Source: Chryseobacterium viscerum (GTDB taxonomy: Bacteria; Bacteroidota; Bacteroidia; Flavobacteriales; Weeksellaceae). From it: a stretch of 64,000 nt of DNA. Of the stretch, positions 41,192 to 49,777 are shown piece after piece. The notes under the pieces are model-generated. The model was not told the origin of the DNA. It was given only the letters and a program-made list of their open reading frames with translations, and searched no databases. The stretch covers positions 239,337 to 303,336 of the forward strand of contig NZ_PPEG02000009.1 in the NCBI RefSeq assembly GCF_002899945.2, written 5' to 3'. The position numbers and the translations under genes are program-made. Position 1 is the stretch's first letter; every line of letters starts with the position of its first letter.

Positions 41192-42532
41192 ATGACACCA
41201 AATCAGCAAGACACTCCTATTTTTGAAACCCGTTTCGGAAGAATTTTAGCGCTAAAAGAAGAAGGAATTATCAGGGCTAGAAGTATTCGTTATGCCTATT
41301 CTGAAAGATTTAAAAAACCTGTTTCCGTAGAAGCCTCTTTATCCTCAATGATTATTTCTCCGGAAAAAACTCCGGTATGTCCACAGGCCCTAAGCCCGCT
41401 TGTGGAAAAAATGATTGGAGCAACACCTGTCGAAAGTTTCGAGGTCGATGAATCTACACAATACCTTTCCATAACCCGTCCGGAAGTAATTTCTGAAAAC
41501 GAAAAACTTCCTGTTGTAGTTTGGATTCACGGAGGTTCTCATGAGATAGGGTGTGGCGATCTTGCCACTGCCGATCCTGCGGAATGGGTGAGGGAACAAC
41601 ATATTGTCGTGGTTGCTGTTTCATATCGCTTAGGATTGTTTGGTTTCTTAGGTGGAGATCAGGATAGGCCCGCTAATCTTGGGCTCTTGGATATGATTGA
41701 AGCATTGAAGTGGATAAAAACCAATATTGCAGATCTTGGAGGTGATGAAAATAATATTACCCTTCTCGGACAGTCTTCAGGAGGTGATGCCATTGCACAC
41801 TTAATGATTTCAGAAGGAGTGGAGAATTTATTTCAGCGTGTGATTATTCAAAGTGCTCCTTTGGGGCTACGGCATAAAAGACAGAAAATGTCTGCGGAAT
41901 TTCTGACAAAAACAGAAATATTGAAAGATGAAGCCGATGTTTTAAAAATGATGGATGGGTACAGAAAATTTTTACCATCGGTAATAAAATATGGTTTGAA
42001 AGCAGTCATGCCTTTTGGTACTCAATACGGATATTTTCCTTTGTGTAAAGAAGAGGAGTCGGTAGAAATGTGGAAAAAGAATGCTCAGAAATATGATGTG
42101 TTGATTGGTTTCAATAATGACGAAACTGCTTTTTATCTTAAAACATCCGAAGCTTTAAATAAATATTTCGGGAAAGGGCTGGGATTAACAATTATGGATA
42201 AAGCTGTAGAAAAAACCACCGCACTTATCTATGGGAATCCGGCAAGACAGTTTGCACAGAATCTGGCTGAAGCTGGTGGAAATGTCTATCTTTTCAGAAT
42301 TCATTCAAAATTAAAAGACAATCCTATCGGGGCGCCGCATTGCATTGACCTTCCTTTGATTTTTGGGAATGAGTCAGCCTGGAAATCTTCCGAACTGCTG
42401 AAAGATATTCCCTGGAGTCGTATTCATGAGAATGGTAAAAAGCTGAGGGCACTCTGGGCTGAATTTGCCCGCACCGGAAAGATATCTGATACCTCAGAGA
42501 GACCGGAAATCCTGGAACTCAGAAAAATGTAG
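41192..42532 (+). CDS. Type B carboxylesterase/lipase family protein
   Basis: This 446-residue alpha/beta-hydrolase hydrolyses carboxylic esters. It shows PVVVWIHGGSHEIGCGD (oxyanion hole region, about residues 107-123), VSYRLGLFGFLG, and the nucleophile elbow GQSSGG with S195. It also has NDETAF (acid region) and HCIDLPLIFGN (catalytic His region). Type B enzymes usually have GESAG at the elbow; GQSSG is a variant. There is no signal peptide, so it is cytoplasmic. It is preceded by the tandem repeat and has no close partner. Confidence 0.9.
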   Translation: MTPNQQDTPIFETRFGRILALKEEGIIRARSIRYAYSERFKKPVSVEASLSSMIISPEKTPVCPQALSPLVEKMIGATPVESFEVDESTQYLSITRPEVISENEKLPVVVWIHGGSHEIGCGDLATADPAEWVREQHIVVVAVSYRLGLFGFLGGDQDRPANLGLLDMIEALKWIKTNIADLGGDENNITLLGQSSGGDAIAHLMISEGVENLFQRVIIQSAPLGLRHKRQKMSAEFLTKTEILKDEADVLKMMDGYRKFLPSVIKYGLKAVMPFGTQYGYFPLCKEEESVEMWKKNAQKYDVLIGFNNDETAFYLKTSEALNKYFGKGLGLTIMDKAVEKTTALIYGNPARQFAQNLAEAGGNVYLFRIHSKLKDNPIGAPHCIDLPLIFGNESAWKSSELLKDIPWSRIHENGKKLRALWAEFARTGKISDTSERPEILELRKM

Positions 42533-42581
42533 CCACACATCAAAATTTATAAAATCTCTCATCTTAACAAACTTCTCAACG

Positions 42582-42642
42582 GAAGACGTAAACATTCCCC
42601 TTCTCTGGATGAGTGGCGAAAATTCAAAGAATTTTTGACGGG
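42582..42642 (+). repeat. Dispersed repeat, copy A
   Basis: This 61-nt segment begins GAAGACGTAA and ends GAATTTTTGACGGG. It matches, in inverse orientation, the segment at 47000-47059. The shared core is GTGGCGAAAATTC followed by AAAGAATTTTTGACGGG. In this copy the central CCCCT...GAG hairpin is degenerate. Confidence 0.75.
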
Positions 42643-42779
42643 TAGTTCAGCCATATCTTCAATATTCACTTGTTTTTATGTGAATTATGTATGTTTAATC
42701 GTGTAGTTGATATTGAATATGTATTCATAATTGTTATTTTTAATGTATATTTAATTACTAAACCATAAAAACAGTCATT

Positions 42780-42947
42780 ATGAAAACAAACAAAGATGTT
42801 AAAGTAAGAAAATTGAACCGTCAGGAATTGAAGAGTTTAAAAGCGGGAGATATTAACAGAGGTAAAGTATGCTGTACTTCCAACGAAGATGGACAATGCT
42901 GTGAATGGGCGATAGATGTTTGGAATTGTCAATATATCTATTGCTAA
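42780..42947 (+). CDS. Small cysteine-rich bacteriocin/RiPP-like precursor peptide
   Basis: This is a 55-codon gene. The N-terminal half (MKTNKDVKVRKLNRQELKSL then KAGD) resembles the Bacteroidota precursor leader with a K-L-x-R-x-E-L-K-x-[IL] helix ending in a double-glycine-like site (A22-G23). The C-terminal core has six Cys (31, 32, 40, 41, 50 and 55), two of the pairs adjacent, three aromatic Tyr/Trp-rich spots, and ends in Cys. Export by a C39-peptidase ABC transporter would be expected, but none is adjacent. A palindrome follows the stop by 12 nt. Precursor identity is inference from the leader. Confidence 0.65.
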   Translation: MKTNKDVKVRKLNRQELKSLKAGDINRGKVCCTSNEDGQCCEWAIDVWNCQYIYC

Positions 42948-42959
42948 TATAATGTCTTT

Positions 42960-42990
42960 CCCTTGTCAAGGTTTTAAACCTTGACAAGGG
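42960..42990. repeat. Perfect palindrome between convergent genes
   Basis: CCCTTGTCAAGGTTT and its exact complement are separated by one T (31 nt in total). There is no T run on either side, so it is a weak intrinsic-terminator candidate. It may be a dispersed palindromic unit acting as a transcript end barrier between the precursor gene and the amylase gene. Confidence 0.7.
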
Positions 42991-43020
42991 TCATTGAAAG
43001 AGAGATTTTAAAATTTAATC

Positions 43021-44493
43021 TTATTCAGGAATCCAGACACTCACATTTCCTGCCGGAGCAGGAAAATCTCCCCATCCGTTTTCATCAATGGTTACTTTAT
43101 TTTTGGATCTTTTCAACAGATCTTTGAATTTTTTTCCGGCATAAAGCGTTCCCACTTCCATAGGCTTGTTGTAAGAATCTTTATTACTCAGAACAACAGC
43201 ACATCCGCTATGTTCATCATCACCCATACGTACCCAGCCAAGACAGTTGGCATCTTCAAAATAATCCTGCTGGTCACCATAGGCATGATCTTTCCTCGCT
43301 TTTAATAATTCTTCAATACCATCTACTTTGGGCATAAATATTTCCTGATCATTGCCTTCTCTATCTTTATCCACATAATGAGCTCCATAGAGATCAGGAT
43401 AAAAAATACATGGATAGCCCTCTTTTCTCAATAAGATAAGCGCATAGGCAATTGGTTTGAACCATGGTTCTACAGGAGCTTCAAGATCTTGTAAAGGCTG
43501 TGTATCATGATTGGCCACCAAACTTACAGAATGCATAGGATCTGCCTGAGTAAGAGTTTCTTCAAAAATTCTCCTGAGATCATAAGAATCTCCTTCTCTG
43601 GAAGCTGTATGGAAATTATTCTGTAACGAACTGTCAAAAAGACTCATGCAGCCTTCTGTCACTTCAATATATTTTTGAAGCAGATGAAGATAGCCGGGAG
43701 CCCAGTATTCTCCAACAGCAAAAATATCTTTTCCTGAATTGGAACGGAGCAGCATAAGCCATTCTTTATAAAAATCAAAAGAAATATGTTTTAGAGCATC
43801 CAGTCTCACGCCATCGAAATCAGTCTGGTCAAAGTACCATTTTGCCCAATTATTGAGCTCTTCCCGTACAAAAGGATTCCGGTGCTCAATATCATTATAC
43901 ATCAGGTAATCATAATTTCCTTTTTCATCATCTATCATTTCCTCCCAGTCATTTCCGTATTCTGACTGTATTTTGAAGATATGGGAATCCATACCTTCTG
44001 CATAGTCCACGCCGCTGAAGCAGGTGAAGTTCCATTCAAAATCAGAATATTTTTTTCCTCTTCCGGGAAAGGTAAATTTGGTATAAGATTCTATTTCGAT
44101 AACATCGGAAATTACTTTTTCCCTGTTCTCTTCATCTACTTTTACGACTTTGAATTTTTCCAGTTCATCACCGCCGGCTTTATGCCCCAGCACAATGTCT
44201 ACAATGACCTGTATATTTTGTTTCTTTAAGGCTTTAATTGCTTTTGTATAATCGTTTTTAGTGCCGTATTTGGTAGGAAGGGTTCCTTTTTGATCAAACT
44301 CTCCAAGATCATAAAGGTCGTAGGCATCATATCCGATAGAATAACCGCCATTGGTGCCTTTATAGGCGGGAGGAAACCATACAGAAGTAATTCCAAGTTT
44401 TGCTAAGTATCCGGCCTGTTTTTCGGCTTCTTTCCACAATTTTCCGTCGCCTTCAGAATACCAGTGGAAAAACTGAATCATGGTTGGGTTCAT
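43021..44493 (-). CDS. Cytoplasmic alpha-amylase (GH13, AmyA-like)
   Basis: This alpha-amylase hydrolyses alpha-1,4-glucans inside the cell; it has no signal peptide. At 490 residues it matches E. coli AmyA (495). The catalytic set is nucleophile D232 (FDGVRLDALKH), acid/base E262 (VGEYW) and D330 (NHDTQ). The calcium-binding B-domain region contains FSGVDYAEG. PPAYKGTNGGYSIGYDAYDLYDLGEFDQKGT is the usual GH13_5 opening. A role in glycogen or maltodextrin turnover is likely. No glycogen genes are nearby. It ends 30 nt from the palindrome. Confidence 0.95.
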   Translation of the reverse strand: MNPTMIQFFHWYSEGDGKLWKEAEKQAGYLAKLGITSVWFPPAYKGTNGGYSIGYDAYDLYDLGEFDQKGTLPTKYGTKNDYTKAIKALKKQNIQVIVDIVLGHKAGGDELEKFKVVKVDEENREKVISDVIEIESYTKFTFPGRGKKYSDFEWNFTCFSGVDYAEGMDSHIFKIQSEYGNDWEEMIDDEKGNYDYLMYNDIEHRNPFVREELNNWAKWYFDQTDFDGVRLDALKHISFDFYKEWLMLLRSNSGKDIFAVGEYWAPGYLHLLQKYIEVTEGCMSLFDSSLQNNFHTASREGDSYDLRRIFEETLTQADPMHSVSLVANHDTQPLQDLEAPVEPWFKPIAYALILLRKEGYPCIFYPDLYGAHYVDKDREGNDQEIFMPKVDGIEELLKARKDHAYGDQQDYFEDANCLGWVRMGDDEHSGCAVVLSNKDSYNKPMEVGTLYAGKKFKDLLKRSKNKVTIDENGWGDFPAPAGNVSVWIPE

Positions 44494-44537
44494 AAATTTG
44501 CTGATTTGGTTGATACAAGGTAGCGAAAAAATATGAC

Positions 44538-45635
44538 CTATTCATTTTCGAATTCTTCAAACGGGATTTTTAGTTGAACGGAAATCTGTTTTTTTTCTTC
44601 CGTATTCAGTTGGGAGAGTGACAATCCGAGCAAACGTACTGCTTTGTCAAAAGGTCGGAGTTCCCAAAGTTTTTTTCCGGTGCTGAAATATTGTTCCGGG
44701 GATGAAAAATAATCTTCCCTTGTTATACTTCTTGTGAAAAGAGAGAAATCTTTATATTTTATCTTTAGAGTTAAAGTCCTTCCGAGAATATTATTTTTCT
44801 GTAATCTTTGATGAAGTTCTTCTCCAAGACTTTCCAGTTTTTCGTTGATCTGCTGTTCATCCAGAAGATCTTCAAAGAAAGTTCTTTCTACAGCTACACT
44901 TTTCTGAATACGATGAGGTTTTACTTCGGAAGTATGAATCCCACGTACGACATTGTAATAATGCTGGCCGGACTTTCCAAAAAGCCTTACCAGATCTTCG
45001 AGTGATCTTTTCTTGAGATCTTTTCCTTTATAAATTCCTAAGCTAAACATTTTATTGGCTGTCACTTTTCCAACACCATAAAATTTTTCTACAGGTAGTT
45101 CTTCCAGAAAATGCTCCATTTTATCGGGATGAATGGTTTTCTGGCCATTCGGTTTATTGATGTCAGAAGCTACTTTAGCCAAAAACTTGTTAACTGAAAT
45201 ACCTGCAGAAGCTGTAAGCCCGGTTTGTTCAAAAATTTTCTGACGGATTTCTTTGGCGATGAGGTTGGCAGATTCCATCCCTTTTTTATTTTCCGTGACA
45301 TCCAGATAGGCTTCATCCAGAGAAAGGGGTTCTACCAGATCAGTATATTCATAGAAAATTTCCCGGATCTTTTTGGAGATCTCTTTATATCGGGCAAATC
45401 GGGGAGGGACAAAAATAAGATGCGGACATTTTTCTTTGGCTGTCTTACTGGGCATTGCAGACCGTACTCCATATTTTCTGGCTTCATAGCTTGCTGCTGC
45501 AACCACGCCACGATGTTGTCCTCCAACCGCAATAGGCTTGCCTTTCAATGTAGGATTATCATGCTGCTCCACGGAAGCATAGAATGCGTCCATATCTACA
45601 TGAATAATTTTACGAAGAGGCAAAGAAAAATCCAT
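44538..45635 (-). CDS. dinB: DNA polymerase IV
   Basis: This Y-family translesion polymerase has catalytic residues in VDMDAFYASVE (about residues 13-23) and PLSLDEAYLDV. Helix-hairpin-helix contact comes from YGVGKVTANKMF, with a little-finger domain at the C-terminus. At 365 residues it is the normal length. The start is taken as ATG 45635; the TTG two codons upstream overlaps a promoter box. A good TATCTTTG box ends 3 nt before the ATG, so the transcript may be leaderless. No LexA-type palindrome was recognised. Confidence 0.96.
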   Translation of the reverse strand: MDFSLPLRKIIHVDMDAFYASVEQHDNPTLKGKPIAVGGQHRGVVAAASYEARKYGVRSAMPSKTAKEKCPHLIFVPPRFARYKEISKKIREIFYEYTDLVEPLSLDEAYLDVTENKKGMESANLIAKEIRQKIFEQTGLTASAGISVNKFLAKVASDINKPNGQKTIHPDKMEHFLEELPVEKFYGVGKVTANKMFSLGIYKGKDLKKRSLEDLVRLFGKSGQHYYNVVRGIHTSEVKPHRIQKSVAVERTFFEDLLDEQQINEKLESLGEELHQRLQKNNILGRTLTLKIKYKDFSLFTRSITREDYFSSPEQYFSTGKKLWELRPFDKAVRLLGLSLSQLNTEEKKQISVQLKIPFEEFENE

Positions 45636-45638
45636 ATA

Positions 45639-45646
45639 CAAAGATA
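45639..45646 (-). promoter_or_regulatory. -7 box abutting the dinB start codon
   Basis: Read on the minus strand this is TATCTTTG, 3 nt before the dinB ATG. If used, transcription starts at or beside the start codon and the mRNA has almost no leader. Confidence 0.5.
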
Positions 45647-45677
45647 TGGATTCCTTTATTTACGGTAAATTTTTTAT

Positions 45678-45820
45678 AGGAAGGAAGTTTGAAGCTGGAG
45701 GCTTGATGTTAATGTGGTCGATAGAGAAATTTATAACCCGACTTATTGAAAATTAATTAAAAGAATACCCGATTATTTATTGCACTAAAACTACTTCGAT
45801 CTTCCTGCTTCCAGCCTTTT
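45678..45820. repeat. Intergenic hairpin-type repeat, GGAAGCTGGAGG family
   Basis: The G-rich left arm (around GAAGCTGGAGG, 45690-45701) faces a C-rich right arm (CTTCCTGCTTCCAGCC, about 45801-45816) about 120 nt away. The interior is AT-rich without ORF. A similar arm pair lies at 63304-63446. The arms are imperfect. Confidence 0.4.
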
Positions 45821-45821
45821 T

Positions 45822-46274
45822 CTATTTCAGTCTCATGGTGAGAAGGTGAGGCTCGAAACCTGCTTTTTCATAAGCTTTTATGGCAGATTCATTTTGAGCA
45901 TATACATCCAGTCTTATTTCATTGATTCCTCTTGATTTTGACCAGGAAATAAGTTCATCAGTAATCACTTTATTGATTCCTTTTCCTCTGTGTTCCGGCT
46001 TTACGTACATAAACCCCAGATAAGAATACTTCTCGAATTGATTGTAATATTTTTCCGATTTTTTGATCAGGGCATATCCTGATGCAATAATCTCGTTATT
46101 TTCTTCAGCAACGATTACAGTTGCATCCGGAGACTGTATCAGAGCCTTTAAATCATAATAATGAATCTCTCCTTCAATAAGTGTACTGTTGAAAGGTCTT
46201 TCTGCCGTAACAACTCCCTGTTCGAATTCTAAAAGAATTTCTAAATCCTTTTCTGTAGCTTCTCTTGTGATCAT
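45822..46274 (-). CDS. GNAT family N-acetyltransferase
   Basis: This single-domain, 150-residue cytoplasmic acetyltransferase has acetyl-CoA motif A in FMYVKPEHRGKGINKVITDEL (about residues 88-108) and motif B in DVYAQNESAIKAYEKAGFEP. The length is typical. The substrate is unknown. It is preceded on the minus strand by a TlpA-like gene, but the terminator at 46297 lies between them. It therefore probably has its own promoter in the short gap. Confidence 0.92.
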   Translation of the reverse strand: MITREATEKDLEILLEFEQGVVTAERPFNSTLIEGEIHYYDLKALIQSPDATVIVAEENNEIIASGYALIKKSEKYYNQFEKYSYLGFMYVKPEHRGKGINKVITDELISWSKSRGINEIRLDVYAQNESAIKAYEKAGFEPHLLTMRLK

Positions 46275-46296
46275 GGTGTTTAATAAATAAAATTTT

Positions 46297-46334
46297 AAAA
46301 CTCATTGAAATCAGATGATTTTCAATGAGTTTTT
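46297..46334 (-). terminator. Terminator after the TlpA-like gene
   Basis: AAAACTCATTGAAA (46297-46310) pairs with TTTCAATGAGTTTT (46320-46333), loop 9 nt. On the minus strand the stem is followed by T-rich sequence. It ends the gene whose stop is at 46363. Confidence 0.8.
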
Positions 46335-46362
46335 ATGTTTTTCGAATTAAAATAAATGATGA

Positions 46363-46878
46363 TTATTTTAAAAGTTTGTCTATGGTTTGCTGAAGTTCAG
46401 GGTCTTCGGGTGATATTGCGTAGTATTTTGCAATAGATGATTTCTGATCAATCACCATGTATCTTGGGATCCAGTTAAGATCTACATAGTTATTGAAATC
46501 ATTTTTCCATCCGGAAGCAAACCAGTAATTTTCTTTGTCTTTCATATCAAATCTTTCCAGACTTTTTTCAAACCCTTCTTTTGAACGGTCTAATGATAGA
46601 AAAACAAAATCAATATTTTTGTTATTTTCTTCTAATTCCTTTGCTTTGGGAAGGGCATTTAAGCAATCTCTACACCATCCTGCCCAAAAATCGATAACCA
46701 GAACTTTTCCTTTATGCTGATCAAGAATCTGCTGAATGGTAATGGCTTTTCCATCTTCATCTTCCAGTTTCTGTTGTAACGCTTCCTTTGAAAATCCTGT
46801 TTTAAGAGTGGCCGGGACTTTTTGTGAATAGCTAATCCCAAAAATACCCATCATAAAAATTAATATCAACTTTTTCAT
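46363..46878 (-). CDS. TlpA-like periplasmic thioredoxin-fold protein
   Basis: This 171-residue exported thioredoxin-fold protein has a signal peptide (GISYSQ) and the redox motif WCRDC in KVLVIDFWAGWCRDCLNALPKAKELE (about residues 59-84). A cis-Pro segment WIPRYMVID follows. TlpA/ResA-type proteins reduce disulphides in the periplasm, for example in cytochrome c maturation. At this size it is a minimal domain without extra insert. The neighbours (GNAT and PNP) give no specific target. A cytochrome lipoprotein is encoded 14 kb away, but no link is shown. Confidence 0.9.
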   Translation of the reverse strand: MKKLILIFMMGIFGISYSQKVPATLKTGFSKEALQQKLEDEDGKAITIQQILDQHKGKVLVIDFWAGWCRDCLNALPKAKELEENNKNIDFVFLSLDRSKEGFEKSLERFDMKDKENYWFASGWKNDFNNYVDLNWIPRYMVIDQKSSIAKYYAISPEDPELQQTIDKLLK

Positions 46879-46999
46879 CTCGACAATTTCATTTGTACAA
46901 ATCTAAACAATGAATTGCAATCTGAGATTGATTTCTGTTGAATTAGGAAAAATTTATAATATTGATGGATTCTATGGGATATGAGAATGTGTAAACCAC

Positions 47000-47059
47000 C
47001 CCGTCAAAAATTCTTTGAATTTTCGCCACCCCTCCGTGGGAGGGGAATATTACGTCTTC
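47000..47059 (-). repeat. Dispersed repeat, copy B
   Basis: This is the inverse-oriented partner of 42582-42642. On the plus strand it begins CCCGTCAAAAATTC and ends TTACGTCTTC. The centre is a perfect GC-rich hairpin (CCCCTCC and its complement around 47029-47045). It lies between the PNP and TlpA-like genes. Confidence 0.75.
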
Positions 47060-47083
47060 AGTTGTTGTATTTGTGAAATATTT

Positions 47084-47899
47084 TTATTGATAGTTTTTAA
47101 TCAAGCCTTTTACAACGGCAATTACGTTGGGCATTGCTTTGTTAGCAGCATTTAAAACTTCTTCGTGAGAAACGGCAAAAGCTACATCTGGTCCGCCAAG
47201 GTCTGTGATCACGGAAATACAGAATACATCCATTCCCATATGTCTGGCAACGATTACTTCGGGAACAGTACTCATTCCTACCATATCGCCACCAATGGCT
47301 TTGATCATACCATATTCGGCAGGAGTTTCAAAAGTTGGTCCCTGTAATGCCACATACACTCCCTGATGGATTTTAATATGATGGTCAGCAGCAGCCTGTT
47401 CTGCTATAGCAATCATTTTTTTGTTGTAAGGCTCGCTCATATCCACAAAACGAGGTCCAAGCTCATCAATATTTTTTCCACGAAGCGGATGCTCAGGCAT
47501 CATGTTGATGTGATCTTTCAGAATAACGATATCGGCAACGCTGTAAGCAGGATTCACTCCGCCACAGGCATTGGAAAGAATAAGATTTTGAATTCCCAAT
47601 AGATGAAAAACTCTTACAGGGAAAGTCACAGTTTCCATTGAGTGCCCTTCGTAATAATGGAAACGGCCGCTCATCATCAGGACTTTTTTTCCTTCCAGAA
47701 GTCCATAAATGAGCTTTCCGGTATGTCCGGCTACTGTGGTTTGCGGAAAATGAGGAATGTCTTTGTACTCTAAAACATGGATCGGTTCTATTTCATTTTG
47801 TAGTTTCCCCAGCCCGGATCCTAAAACGACTGCAAAATCAGGGGTTTCCTGAATAATATTTTTAATAAAATCTGTAGTCTCTTTAATTTTTTCTAACAT
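47084..47899 (-). CDS. Purine nucleoside phosphorylase (PNP-I, trimeric type)
   Basis: This cytoplasmic enzyme splits purine nucleosides with phosphate to free base and ribose-1-phosphate for salvage. The 271-residue protein matches trimeric PNP: VVLGSGLG (phosphate loop), TVAGHTGKLIYG, MSGRFHYYEG, SNACGGVNP, YVALQGPTFETPAE and GMSTVPEVIVARHMG. The last includes the base-binding region. Its start overlaps the end of lpxK by 17 nt on the same strand, so they are cotranscribed. The repeat and a gap of about 200 nt separate it from the TlpA-like gene. Confidence 0.95.
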   Translation of the reverse strand: MLEKIKETTDFIKNIIQETPDFAVVLGSGLGKLQNEIEPIHVLEYKDIPHFPQTTVAGHTGKLIYGLLEGKKVLMMSGRFHYYEGHSMETVTFPVRVFHLLGIQNLILSNACGGVNPAYSVADIVILKDHINMMPEHPLRGKNIDELGPRFVDMSEPYNKKMIAIAEQAAADHHIKIHQGVYVALQGPTFETPAEYGMIKAIGGDMVGMSTVPEVIVARHMGMDVFCISVITDLGGPDVAFAVSHEEVLNAANKAMPNVIAVVKGLIKNYQ

Positions 47900-48908
47900 A
47901 ATCTAAGATGATTTGATTGAATTCTTCTTTCTTATCAATAAGTACATTGATAGGCCAGTAGTAAACAATATCTCTAAGATAGTCAAAAGTTTTCAGACGT
48001 ACATAATCTTTCTCTGTGGTTAATATCAGTTTATATTCTCCTAATTTTTTATACTCAGCAACGATTTTTTTAATATCATCATCGGTGAAATTATGATGAT
48101 CTCTGAACTTTAAATGTTTTACCCTTTTTGAAAATTTTGCAAGATGTTCCAGAAGCGGTTTAGGATTGGCGATTCCGGTGATCAGTAAAATATCATAATA
48201 ATTCAGGTTGTTATCCGGAAGCATTTTATCTTTTCCGTATACATTTTCGTCATAACCAATGGATGAAAAGAAAACTTTCTGCCCATAAGAAGGTCTGATT
48301 CTTGAGATGTAATATCTTTTTGTTTCCTCAGTAAGCTCATCAGGACATTTGCTGACCATAATGATGTCTGCTCTTTTGTAACCGGATCTTGATTCTCTGA
48401 GATCTCCTGCCGGAAGCACATAATCTTTAAAAAAAGGATCATTAAAATCAGTCATCAAAATATTGAATCCAGCCTTAATAGCTCTATGCTGCATGGCATC
48501 ATCCAGTACAAGAACCTGAAGGTCCATATCATCAATTACTTTTTTAGCTCCGGGAACACGTTCTTCTGAAACGGCAATAACAAAACGGTTTTTAAAACGT
48601 TCAAAAAGCTGCATGGCTTCATCACCCACTACTTTGTAGTTGCTTTCGTAATTGGTTACTTCATAACCTTTGGTCAGCCTTCCGTAACCTCGAGAAAGCA
48701 CACCTGTTCTGTAATGTTTGGATAAATACTGGGCAAGATACATCACCATGGGTGACTTCCCGCTTCCACCCACAGAAAGGTTTCCGACATTGATTATCGG
48801 TGTCTTGAATTTTGTCGACTTAAAAATTCCCAGATCATACATCGTGTTCCGGATACCCGTTACCAAATGATAACCAAGGGAAAAAGGATAAAGGTACCAT
48901 CTTTTCAT
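47883..48908 (-). CDS. lpxK: Tetraacyldisaccharide 4'-kinase
   Basis: LpxK phosphorylates the lipid A precursor disaccharide at the cytoplasmic face of the inner membrane. The 341-residue protein shows the LpxK order: PIINVGNLSVGGSGKSPMVMYLA (Walker A-type, about residues 38-60), VLSRGYGR, VGDEAMQL, DDAMQHR and the C-terminal FRDHHNFTDDD. It is the promoter-proximal gene of a pair with PNP (overlap 17 nt). It is divergent from truA across about 110 nt. An MsbA-type exporter gene lies 1.5 kb away on the other strand. Confidence 0.97.
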   Translation of the reverse strand: MKRWYLYPFSLGYHLVTGIRNTMYDLGIFKSTKFKTPIINVGNLSVGGSGKSPMVMYLAQYLSKHYRTGVLSRGYGRLTKGYEVTNYESNYKVVGDEAMQLFERFKNRFVIAVSEERVPGAKKVIDDMDLQVLVLDDAMQHRAIKAGFNILMTDFNDPFFKDYVLPAGDLRESRSGYKRADIIMVSKCPDELTEETKRYYISRIRPSYGQKVFFSSIGYDENVYGKDKMLPDNNLNYYDILLITGIANPKPLLEHLAKFSKRVKHLKFRDHHNFTDDDIKKIVAEYKKLGEYKLILTTEKDYVRLKTFDYLRDIVYYWPINVLIDKKEEFNQIILDYVRKN

Positions 48909-48991
48909 ACGATTGCAAAAATAGGAATTTTCACAAGCATTTTGAGCAATATTCTCAAAGACTTTTCAATAAATATTTCGTTAAATTAAAG

Positions 48992-48999
48992 TATTTTTG
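48992..48999 (+). promoter_or_regulatory. -7 box of truA
   Basis: TATTTTTG matches TAnnTTTG. It ends 18 nt before the TTG at 49018 and overlaps the alternative TTG at 48997, which therefore cannot be the start of an mRNA made here. Confidence 0.6.
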
Positions 49000-49017
49000 T
49001 GGAGTTATTATAATACA

Positions 49018-49749
49018 TTGAGATACTTTATAGAATTTTCTTACAACGGAAAGAATTATTTTGGCTACCAGATACAGCCAGATGCTATTTCTGTACAGGA
49101 GGAACTGGAAAAAGCACTTTCCACTATTTTAAGGGAAGAGATTAAAACGACAGGAGCTGGTAGAACAGATACGGGTGTTCACGCCAAGAAAATATTTGCC
49201 CATTTTGATACAGAGCAGGAATTGAACGATCAGTTTCCACGCAGGCTGAATGGCTTTCTGCCGCCTGATATATCCATTAAAAGGATTTTTCCGGTAAAAG
49301 ATGATTTTCACGCCCGTTTTGATGCGACTTACAGAACGTATGAGTATTATATCTCACTTGAAAAAAATCCATTCACACAAGAATCTGCCTGGCAGCACTG
49401 GAAAAGAACTCTTGATATTGATAAAATGAATGAGGCCTGCAAAATTCTTTTTGAGTATGAGGATTTTACCAGTTTTGCAAAATTAAAGACTGACAACAAA
49501 ACCAATATCTGCAAAATGTATAAAGCAGAATGGGAACAAAATGGAACGGAACTGAAATTCACCGTTTCGGCCAACCGTTTTCTCAGAAATATGGTTCGTG
49601 CTATTGTCGGTACCATGGTAGAAATAGGAACCGGAAAGCTGCAGCCGGAAGATCTTCGTCAAGTGATTGAAGATAAAAACCGAAATGCAGCAGGAACTTC
49701 AGCACCAGGGCATGGATTGTATCTGGTGGATGTGGGGTATGAATTTTAA
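49018..49749 (+). CDS. truA: tRNA pseudouridine(38-40) synthase
   Basis: TruA modifies uridines 38-40 of the tRNA anticodon arm. With the start at TTG 49018 the protein is 243 residues and begins MRYFIEFSYNGKNYFGYQIQ when the initiator is read as Met, exactly as TruA proteins do. The longer frame from TTG 48997 would begin inside the promoter box. The catalytic Asp is D51 in AGRTDTGVHA. The KNPFTQESAWQHW and NRFLRNMVRAIVG segments are conserved. The start is decided by family alignment and promoter position, not by a Shine-Dalgarno. Confidence 0.96.
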   Translation: MRYFIEFSYNGKNYFGYQIQPDAISVQEELEKALSTILREEIKTTGAGRTDTGVHAKKIFAHFDTEQELNDQFPRRLNGFLPPDISIKRIFPVKDDFHARFDATYRTYEYYISLEKNPFTQESAWQHWKRTLDIDKMNEACKILFEYEDFTSFAKLKTDNKTNICKMYKAEWEQNGTELKFTVSANRFLRNMVRAIVGTMVEIGTGKLQPEDLRQVIEDKNRNAAGTSAPGHGLYLVDVGYEF

Positions 49750-49777
49750 ATAAAAAACTAAAAACAAAATAATAATC

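Noticed and set aside
42960..42990. Called as a standard intrinsic terminator
   Set aside because: The stem is perfect but has no T run on either strand, so it is listed as a palindromic repeat.
48997..49017. TTG start adding seven residues to TruA
   Set aside because: It overlaps the -7 box TATTTTTG, and TruA proteins begin at the RYFIEFSY segment.
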